Source: Gemmobacter caeni
GTDB lineage: Bacteria; Pseudomonadota; Alphaproteobacteria; Rhodobacterales; Rhodobacteraceae
Assembly (NCBI RefSeq): GCF_003054195.1
Contig: NZ_QBKP01000007.1
Span: 62,001 to 126,000, forward strand
Direction: 5' to 3'
Length of the DNA stretch: 64,000 nucleotides
Each line of letters starts with the position of its first letter. Position 1 is the first letter of the stretch. A program made the translations under genes and the position numbers. A model generated the notes under the pieces. It did not search any database, was not told where the DNA came from, and saw only the letters and a list, made by a program, of their open reading frames with translations. Shown in pieces: positions 58,257 through 64,000 of the stretch.

Positions 58257-60278
58257 TCAGGCCAGACCGAGGGCGGACACGGCCATGTCGATGGCCTTGA
58301 TCCCCAGAAAGGGCACGATCAGACCGCCGAGGCCGTAGATCGTCAGGTTCCGGCGCAACAGCGCCGCCGCACTGCCGGGCGCATATTTCACCCCGCGCAG
58401 CGCCAGGGGGATCATCGCCACGATGATCAGCGCATTAAAGATCACCGCCGCCAGAATGGCGCTTTGCGGGCTGGACAGACCCATAACGTTCAGCACACCC
58501 AGCCCCGGATAGGCGGCGACAAAGATCGCCGGCAGGATGGCGAAATATTTGGCGACATCATTGGCGATGCTGAAGGTGGTCAGCGCGCCCCGGCTGATCA
58601 GCAGTTGCTTGCCCACCAGCACCACCTCGATCAGTTTGGTCGGATCACTGTCAAGGTCGATCAGGTTCGCCGCCTCCTTCGCGGCTGGTGTGCCCGAGTT
58701 CATCGCAACACCCACATCGGCCTGCGCAAGCGCGGGCGCATCGTTCGAACCGTCGCCACACATTGCCACCAGCCGCCCGCCCGCCTGTTCCCGGCGGATA
58801 TACTCCAGCTTCATCTCGGGCGTGGCCTCGGCCAGAAAATCATCTACCCCGGCCTCGGCGGCGATGGCAGCGGCAGTCAGGGGGTTGTCGCCGGTAATCA
58901 TCACCGTGCGGATCCCCATGGCACGCAGTTCGGCGAACCGTTCGCGCACGCCGGGTTTCACCACGTCCTTCAGATGGATGGCACCCAGAAGCCGGTCGCC
59001 CTCGGCCACCAGCAAGGGTGTCCCGCCGGAGCGCGCGATTTCATCGACCCGCGCCCGCAGCGCCGCATCCAGCCGGTGCCCGACAAACCGCTCGACGGCA
59101 TCCACGGCACCCTTGCGCAGTGTTCGGCCAGGCAGATCAACACCAGAAAGCCGTGTCTCGGCGCTGAACAGGACCGGCTGTCCCCCGGCCTCCGCAGCGG
59201 CCAGTTCCGGCTGCATCCGGCGCGCGAGGTCTACGATGCTTTTGCCCTCGGGCGTCTCATCCGCCAGAGATGCCAGACAGGCTGCGTGCACCAGATCCCG
59301 CTCCGCCACGCCCTGTGCGGGAAGGAAGGCATCAGCCATGCGGTTGCCGAAGGTGATCGTGCCTGTCTTGTCCAGCAACAGCGTATCCACATCGCCCGCC
59401 GCCTCGACCGCGCGCCCGGATTTCGCGATGACATTGGCGCGCACCAGACGGTCCATCCCCGCGATGCCGATAGCTGACAAAAGCCCGCCGATCGTCGTCG
59501 GGATCAGGGTCACGAAAAGAGCGGCCAGCGTAACCACCGGGATCACGATGCCCGAGTAGCGTGCGAAAGGGTCCAGCGTCACGGTGACGATGAGAAAGAT
59601 CAGTGTCAGCCCGCACAGCAGGATGTTCAGGGCGATCTCGTTCGGCGTCTTCTGACGTTCCGCACCCTCGACCATCGCGATCATCCGGTCCAGAAAGCTT
59701 TTGCCCGGCTCTGCCACGATGCGCAGGATCAGGCTGTCAGACACGATCCTTGTGCCGCCGGTGACCGAGGAGCGGTCGCCCCCGCTCTCACGGATCACCG
59801 GGGCGCTTTCGCCGGTGATGGCGCTTTCATCGACCGAGGCGACGCCCCGGATCACCTCGGCATCGGTGGGGATCAGGTCGCCCGCATCGACGCGAACAAG
59901 CTGTCCCGCGCGCAAAGTGGCCGATGGCACAAGGCTTGGCTCAGGGCTATCCTCGCTGGCCAGCAGTTTCACCATGGTTTCGGCCTTGGTGGCCCGCAGG
60001 CTGTCGGCGCGTGCCTTGCCGCGCCCTTCGGCCAGGGCTTCGGCAAAATTGGCGAAGATCACGCAGACCCAGAGCCAGAAGGCGATTTGCAGCGTGACAC
60101 CCCAACCGGGCGCGCCGGTCATCAGGTCACGCAGCGCAAGAATTGTGGTCAGCGCCGCAGTAACAGCGGTCACGCAGATCACCGCATTGCGGATCAGGGC
60201 GCGGGGGTGAAGCTTGACAAACGCGGTCTTCAGCGCCGCCGGATACAGCCCGGACCGGGTGGTGGACGGGATGGACAT
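58257..60278 (-). CDS. kdpB: KdpB potassium-transporting P-type ATPase
   Basis: 673 residues from the ATG; the frame extends into kdpA but the start here fits the family. The phosphorylated D303 in L-L-L-D-K-T-G-T, the T-G-E-S actuator loop (about 155-158) and [10 protein letters not shown] hinge motif are intact. It hydrolyses ATP to drive potassium uptake through KdpA. Confidence 0.95.
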   Translation of the reverse strand: MSIPSTTRSGLYPAALKTAFVKLHPRALIRNAVICVTAVTAALTTILALRDLMTGAPGWGVTLQIAFWLWVCVIFANFAEALAEGRGKARADSLRATKAETMVKLLASEDSPEPSLVPSATLRAGQLVRVDAGDLIPTDAEVIRGVASVDESAITGESAPVIRESGGDRSSVTGGTRIVSDSLILRIVAEPGKSFLDRMIAMVEGAERQKTPNEIALNILLCGLTLIFLIVTVTLDPFARYSGIVIPVVTLAALFVTLIPTTIGGLLSAIGIAGMDRLVRANVIAKSGRAVEAAGDVDTLLLDKTGTITFGNRMADAFLPAQGVAERDLVHAACLASLADETPEGKSIVDLARRMQPELAAAEAGGQPVLFSAETRLSGVDLPGRTLRKGAVDAVERFVGHRLDAALRARVDEIARSGGTPLLVAEGDRLLGAIHLKDVVKPGVRERFAELRAMGIRTVMITGDNPLTAAAIAAEAGVDDFLAEATPEMKLEYIRREQAGGRLVAMCGDGSNDAPALAQADVGVAMNSGTPAAKEAANLIDLDSDPTKLIEVVLVGKQLLISRGALTTFSIANDVAKYFAILPAIFVAAYPGLGVLNVMGLSSPQSAILAAVIFNALIIVAMIPLALRGVKYAPGSAAALLRRNLTIYGLGGLIVPFLGIKAIDMAVSALGLA

Positions 60279-60298
60279 GGGATTGAATCCTGTCAGGG

Positions 60299-60324
60299 AA
60301 AAAGGCGGCCGCGTCCCGGCCGCC
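60299..60324 (-). terminator. terminator-like stem-loop between kdpA and kdpB
   Basis: An 8-bp perfect GC stem (60304-60311 with 60317-60324, loop of five) is followed on the coding (minus) strand by five T residues, all in the 53-bp gap after kdpA. It resembles an intrinsic terminator placed inside the operon and may reduce read-through to kdpBCDE. Confidence 0.6.
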
Positions 60325-60331
60325 CGGAATG

Positions 60332-62017
60332 TCAATCGCTTTGGCCAGCAGTCAGCGCGGCCTGTTCGGCGATGGGACCAAGCGCCAGAACCGGAAAGAA
60401 AGTCAGGGCGCCCAGCACCAGCACAGTCAGCACCAGCAGCAGGACAAACAGCGGCCCATGCGTCGGGAAGGTGCCTGCCGTCACCGGAGCGCGGGATTTC
60501 ACGACCAGCGATCCGGCGATGGCCAGCATCGGCAGGATGATCGCATAGCGCCCCAGCAGCATGAGAAGACCAAGCGCCGTCGTTTGCCAAGGCGTTGCCG
60601 CACCAAACCCGGCGAAGGCCGAACCGTTGTTCCCCACGGCCGAGGAATAGGCGTAGAGGATCTCGCTCAGTCCATGCGGACCGGCTTCTTGCAGCGAGAC
60701 CAGCGCAGCGGGGACCGTGGCCGAAAGCGCCGCCCCGCCCAGGATGCCCAGCGGCATCGACAGAAAGGCGAGCATGGCCAGCGTGACCTCGCGCCCCTCG
60801 ATCTTGCGACCCAGATATTCCGGCGTACGTCCCACCATCAGGCCCGCCAGAAACACAGCCAGCACGACGTAAAGCAATATACCGTAAAGCCCTGCCCCCA
60901 CGCCGCCAAAAATCACCTCGCCCACCTGCATGTTGACCAGTTGCACCAGCCCCGACAGCGGCATGAAACTGTCATGCATTGCATTGACGGACCCGTTCGA
61001 GGCGGCGGTGGTCGCGGCCGCCCAGAGGGCCGAGAGGCCCGCACCAAAGCGCAGTTCCTTGCCTTCCATGTTCGGCCCAGCGTTCAGCACGGGATTTCCT
61101 GCCGTCTCGGCCCACCAGATGATCAGAAGCCCGGCAACGAACATGAGGCCCATAGCCGCGAAGATCGCCCGGCCCTGCCGCCGATCCGCCGCCATGCGCC
61201 CGAACAGGAAGCAGAAGGCGACCGGGATCAGCAGGATCGAAAAGCATTGCAGCATGTTCGACAAGATCGTGGGATTCTCGAACGGATGGGCGGAGTTCAC
61301 ACCGAAGAAACCGCCGCCATTCGTGCCCAGTTGCTTGATTGCAACCTGCGCCGCCACCGGCCCTCGCGGGAGTATCTGCCCGGCGCCCTCCAGTGTGGTG
61401 ACATTGGCAGCCCCCTGTAAAGTCTGCGGCACGCCTTGCAGCATCAGCGCAAATCCGAGGATCGCGGCCAGCGGCAAAAGCACATAAAGCACCGACCGCG
61501 TCATGTCGGCCCAGAAATTGCCCAGCCCCGCACCTTTCGGCCCGGTAAAGCCCCGGATGACCGCCACACCCACCGCCATGCCAGTCGCCGCAGACACGAA
61601 GTTCTGCACCGTCAGCCCGGCCATCTGCGACAGATAGCTCAGCTGTGTCTCGCCGGAATAAGCCTGCCAGTTGGTGTTGGTGACGAAGCTGATCGCGGTA
61701 TTGAAGGCCAGATCCGGGGGCATGCCGGAGATGGCGGCGGGGTTCAGCGGCAGCACGCCCTGCAAGCGCAGGATCGCGTAAAGCGCAAGAAACCCGAGGC
61801 CGTTGAACGCCAGAACCGCCAGCGCATAAGCCTTCCAGCCCTGCGCATTGTCGGGCCGGATGCCCGCCAGCCGGTAGAACCTCTGTTCCACCGGCGCCAG
61901 AACCGGCGACATCAGGTTGCGGCGCCCGGCAAAGACGCCGGACATATGCGCGGCCAGCGCCCAGCCCGCCGCAGTCAGAACCGCGCAAAACAGGGCATAT
62001 CCAAGAAGATCCTGCAT
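60332..62017 (-). CDS. kdpA: KdpA potassium-transporting ATPase channel subunit
   Basis: 561 residues with about 10-12 membrane helices. The four selectivity-filter-like loops are visible, for instance [22 protein letters not shown] and A-V-G-N-N-G-S-A-F. It binds and conducts potassium. It begins 10 bases after kdpF. Confidence 0.95.
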   Translation of the reverse strand: MQDLLGYALFCAVLTAAGWALAAHMSGVFAGRRNLMSPVLAPVEQRFYRLAGIRPDNAQGWKAYALAVLAFNGLGFLALYAILRLQGVLPLNPAAISGMPPDLAFNTAISFVTNTNWQAYSGETQLSYLSQMAGLTVQNFVSAATGMAVGVAVIRGFTGPKGAGLGNFWADMTRSVLYVLLPLAAILGFALMLQGVPQTLQGAANVTTLEGAGQILPRGPVAAQVAIKQLGTNGGGFFGVNSAHPFENPTILSNMLQCFSILLIPVAFCFLFGRMAADRRQGRAIFAAMGLMFVAGLLIIWWAETAGNPVLNAGPNMEGKELRFGAGLSALWAAATTAASNGSVNAMHDSFMPLSGLVQLVNMQVGEVIFGGVGAGLYGILLYVVLAVFLAGLMVGRTPEYLGRKIEGREVTLAMLAFLSMPLGILGGAALSATVPAALVSLQEAGPHGLSEILYAYSSAVGNNGSAFAGFGAATPWQTTALGLLMLLGRYAIILPMLAIAGSLVVKSRAPVTAGTFPTHGPLFVLLLVLTVLVLGALTFFPVLALGPIAEQAALTAGQSD

Positions 62018-62027
62018 GATGCCCCCT

Positions 62028-62114
62028 TCAGAACCGGCCGGGGCGGATCAGCGCCAGCACCAGAAAGCCGAAGACCCCAACAGCGGCTGCGAGGCCAAGG
62101 ATGATGTCAAACAT
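62028..62114 (-). CDS. kdpF: KdpF small subunit
   Basis: 28 codons on the minus strand encode a single hydrophobic helix with the KdpF pattern (M-F-D-I-I-L-G-L start, a valine/leucine-rich core and an I-R-P-G-R-F end). A GAGGGGG ribosome-binding site precedes it. It sits directly before kdpA as usual and stabilises the Kdp complex. Confidence 0.85.
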   Translation of the reverse strand: MFDIILGLAAAVGVFGFLVLALIRPGRF

Positions 62115-62124
62115 GGATACCCCC

Positions 62125-62208
62125 TCAGATCCGCGCGATCAGAAAGGTGAGGCCGGAGAAGGCGGCAAACCCGCCAAGCCCCAGCGCAAGATAAATCAGG
62201 TCAGCCAT
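62125..62208 (-). CDS. 27-residue membrane peptide at the head of the kdp operon
   Basis: A second tiny gene precedes kdpF by 10 bases: an ATG with GGGGGAGAG upstream opens 27 codons encoding M-A-D-L-I-Y-L-A-L-G-L-G-G-F-A-A-F, a glycine-rich hydrophobic helix ending in A-R-I. Similar short peptides with a D-x-I-Y-L-A-L-G start are seen upstream of kdpF in other proteobacteria, usually unannotated. It may be an extra Kdp component or regulatory peptide. Confidence 0.65.
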   Translation of the reverse strand: MADLIYLALGLGGFAAFSGLTFLIARI

Positions 62209-62214
62209 TGCAGC

Positions 62215-62350
62215 TCTCCCCCAAGGGTTTACTGGCAGAGCTTCCTGCGCTGGCCCGCAAAGGGGCTATTCGGAAGTGTCGGGTGCAGCGTAAAGAACGC
62301 GTGAATCCGGCCAGCGCAGGCAGCTCATATACAACAGGTAAACACGCGGT
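62215..62350. promoter_or_regulatory. presumed kdp promoter region
   Basis: The kdp operon must be transcribed leftwards from here. I cannot point to convincing -35/-10 boxes or a KdpE site by eye, so only the location is supported. Confidence 0.4.
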
Positions 62351-62351
62351 C

Positions 62352-62519
62352 CCGTCCGGCATTGCTGCCGCCTTGCCGGCCGGAGTTCTTTTGCAATTCG
62401 GCGCGTTTGGCGGCACCAGCGTCGAACCAGCCCTGATCGGCAGCTATCTGATGATGATGGCGCTCGTCGGCTCGCATGCCTTCAACGTTGCGCCCGTTAT
62501 CGCATCCGTCGTTCCGTGA
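62352..62519 (+). pseudogene. possible BenE (benzoate symporter) C-terminal fragment
   Basis: The frame reads P-S-G-I-A-A-A-L-P-A-G-V-L-L-Q-F-G and then E-P-A-L-I-G-S-Y-L-M-M-M, resembling one transmembrane segment pair of BenE transporters. It has neither a full-length frame nor homology before about 62350. It abuts the threonine synthase fragment on the opposite strand. The similarity is short, so this is tentative. Confidence 0.3.
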
Positions 62520-62589
62520 GGCGCGCATCTTTTCCGTTCGCGGATGGCCAGCCGGATCGAAACCTGCTTCGTCGCTTCCTCAAGCGCCA

Positions 62590-63003
62590 TCAAAGAATGG
62601 TCGCCTCCCCACCGCTGCGCTGCATCTCCTCCGAGATGAGTTCGGCCAGCGGCATCAGGGCATAATCCTTGAAGGCCAGCGTCGGGCCATGAAACAGCTC
62701 CAGCGCATGACAACGCTCGGTCAGCGCCGTCACCGGCGGCGCCCCGGCTGTGGAAAAGCGCGCTTAGGCACGGGCAATCGCTGCCCGTGTCGCGGACCCG
62801 GCTTCAGGCCGGTCGTCAAACAGTGCGATCAGCGCCGCCACCAGATCGGCAAAGGGCAGCGCCCCCAGGGCCAGCGCGCACTGAAGGTCCGGGGCGGGAA
62901 AGTTTTGCGGCATGTAAAGCCCGCCATCCGGTGCCGTGCCCCGCGTCAACAAGGCCCGCAGCGGGACGGGTGCCGCGTGGCCGCGCGTGCTTGTAAAGAT
63001 CAT
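62590..63003 (-). pseudogene. thrC: threonine synthase, truncated and interrupted
   Basis: The ATG opens the normal ThrC N-terminus (F-T-S-T-R-G, then L-T-R-G-T-A-P-D-G-G-L-Y-M-P). After 79 codons an in-frame TAA occurs at 62764-62766; the same frame goes straight on with [13 protein letters not shown], containing the pyridoxal-phosphate lysine, and ends at a TGA at 62590 where the A-T-S-G-D-T-G block should follow. So there is one nonsense codon plus loss of about three quarters of the gene. A working thrC must exist elsewhere. Confidence 0.85.
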
Positions 63004-63203
63004 AGCTTCTCCTTCCCGGCGACAAGGGTCATCCCCTGCCCGCGATCGCGTAAAAACAACAGAAAGTCCGGCGATGCTTCCCCTACAGGCACGGGCGAGT
63101 GCAGATCACAGGCGCGTGCCTGAAACGGACCAGCACCATCCAGCTCACGGGCAATCCGTTCGGCCTGACCCGCCTCTCCGATGATTTCAAGCAAGACCGG
63201 CAT
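63000..63203 (-). CDS. hypothetical small protein, 67 residues
   Basis: From the ATG (an earlier in-frame start adds 13 residues) it encodes a soluble, acidic protein starting M-P-V-L-L-E-I-I-G-E-A-G and ending in L-V-A-G-K-E-K-L. No family is recognised. Its TGA overlaps the ATG of the thrC pseudogene (ATGA), so the two were once a coupled pair. A GGAAGGGATATCCC sequence lies just upstream. Confidence 0.5.
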   Translation of the reverse strand: MPVLLEIIGEAGQAERIARELDGAGPFQARACDLHSPVPVGEASPDFLLFLRDRGQGMTLVAGKEKL

Positions 63204-63320
63204 CGGGATATCCCTTCCTTTCCGGCAGAATACCGGCCCCACCCGCCGAAAATCTGCAATCTTTTAGCCAGTTCCGGGCTTTTCCCGCGCAGATGCGACA
63301 ACCTGCGCGGCGATGCGGTG

Positions 63321-64000
63321 TCACCCCCGATTCAGGCAGATGGCGCGCGGCTGGGTCATCTCCTCATAGGCAAACCGCACTCCTTCGCGCCCCAGACTGC
63401 CATATTTGAACCCGCCAAACGGCATGGCATCAAAACGGTAATCCGAACTGTCGTTGATCATCACACCGCCAGCCTCGATCCGTTCGGCTGCCGCCAGTGC
63501 GGTTTCAAGGCTCGCAGTGAAAATCCCCGCATGCAGGCTGAACGGGATCGCATTGGCGCGGGCAATCGCCTCCTCGAAATTATCGAACGGCTCCAGCATC
63601 ACGACCGGCGCAAAGGCCTCTTCCTGCCACAGCGCCGCCGCATGCGGCACACCTTCCAGCACGGTCGGGGCATGCAGCGCGCCCTGCCGCTGGTGCCCGC
63701 ACAGGACTGTCGCCCCAAGTGCCACCGCTGCCTCTGTCCGCGCGGCGATCAGACCTGCCGCCGCCTCCGAGATCATCGGCCCCATATCGCTGTCCTCTGC
63801 CATCGGATCGCCTGTCACCAGCGCCCGTGTGGCCGTGACAAAGCGATCCCGGAAGGCCTCATAGACCGGGCGGGCGATCAGCCGCCGCTGCGCGCCGATG
63901 CAATTCTGCCCTGCCGCCCAGAACGCCCCCGACACACAACCCGCCACCGCCTTGTCCAGATCGGCATCGGCCATCACGATCACAGGGGCATTGCCCCCAA
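63321..64000 (-). CDS. aldehyde dehydrogenase family protein, C-terminal part (partial, right edge)
   Basis: The frame is open from the right edge and covers the last 226 codons or so. It enters at G-G-N-A-P-V-I-V-M (after the general base Glu, which is outside), with the catalytic Cys in [11 protein letters not shown] and the C-terminal [24 protein letters not shown] is typical of lactaldehyde, phosphonoacetaldehyde and related dehydrogenases; the substrate cannot be decided from this part. Confidence 0.88.
   Translation of the reverse strand, partial: GGNAPVIVMADADLDKAVAGCVSGAFWAAGQNCIGAQRRLIARPVYEAFRDRFVTATRALVTGDPMAEDSDMGPMISEAAAGLIAARTEAAVALGATVLCGHQRQGALHAPTVLEGVPHAAALWQEEAFAPVVMLEPFDNFEEAIARANAIPFSLHAGIFTASLETALAAAERIEAGGVMINDSSDYRFDAMPFGGFKYGSLGREGVRFAYEEMTQPRAICLNRG

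Noticed and set aside
1-64000. CRISPR array, tRNA or rRNA genes, intact insertion sequence, prophage
   Set aside because: No regularly spaced repeats, no cloverleaf or rRNA-like sequence and no transposase or phage proteins were recognised anywhere in the window.

Overview
The window is GC-rich chromosomal-type DNA from an alphaproteobacterium, most likely of the Rhodobacteraceae (Paracoccus/Rhodobacter-like). That placement is an inference from gene content: dense catabolic operons each with its own regulator, TRAP and ABC importers, occasional TTG starts, and the pairing of hydroxyproline, homoprotocatechuate and hexuronate modules. No tRNA, rRNA, CRISPR array, phage or intact insertion sequence is visible. 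Both edges cut genes.

Layout. (1) 1-3.7 kb: the tail of a glutathionyl-hydroquinone reductase-like protein; a short-chain dehydrogenase, a cyclophilin-like Tat/Sec protein and a cupin transcribed away from a LysR regulator; then a recombination scar joining the end of a LivF-type ATPase to the end of an AraC regulator. (2) 3.7-12.0 kb: the homoprotocatechuate meta-cleavage operon hpaR < > hpaF-hpaE-hpaD-gabD-hpaG-hpaH-hpaI-hpaD2, closed by a strong terminator. It carries two unrelated ring-cleavage dioxygenases (a VOC-fold and a LigB-fold enzyme). The hydroxylase hpaBC is not in the window. (3) 12.4-25.9 kb: a hydroxyproline region with a polar amino-acid ABC importer, 2-oxoglutarate-semialdehyde dehydrogenase, an Ldh2-type pyrroline-2-carboxylate reductase candidate, an XRE-cupin regulator, an aconitase-X cis-3-hydroxyproline dehydratase, a DHDPS-family deaminase, a Cys/Cys 4-hydroxyproline 2-epimerase, a D-amino-acid dehydrogenase, a second proline-racemase paralogue with a Ser/Thr catalytic pair, and a GntR regulator. 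Together these would turn 4-hydroxyproline into 2-oxoglutarate and 3-hydroxyproline into proline.

(4) 26-28.2 kb: a LysR regulator and a quinone-oxidoreductase-like protein. (5) 28.3-35.5 kb: a tight six-gene operon, RpiR regulator, ABC importer (binding protein, fused permease, ATPase), histidine phosphatase and Na/phosphate cotransporter. It looks like an import-dephosphorylate-export-phosphate module for an organophosphate. (6) 35.8-44.0 kb: GntR, TRAP transporter (DctPQM), a zinc dehydrogenase, UxuA, UxuB and KdgK, which together read as a sugar-acid (L-gulonate, fructuronate or mannonate) route to 2-keto-3-deoxy-6-phosphogluconate. (7) 44.1-47.7 kb: a divergent LysE exporter/LysR pair, an Asp/Glu-racemase homologue without its catalytic cysteines, and a LysR regulator. 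(8) 47.9-54.3 kb: an unusual operon of a Rid-family protein, VOC protein, NhaC-type antiporter, DHDPS-family lyase and a three-subunit FAD/2Fe-2S dehydrogenase, probably degrading an unidentified amino acid; it is my best candidate for an undescribed pathway.

(9) 54.3-62.2 kb: a complete high-affinity potassium operon read leftwards (an extra 27-residue membrane peptide, kdpF, A, B, C, D, E). (10) 62.3-64 kb: decayed material (possible BenE fragment, threonine synthase pseudogene, small hypothetical protein) and the C-terminal part of an aldehyde dehydrogenase that runs off the right edge.
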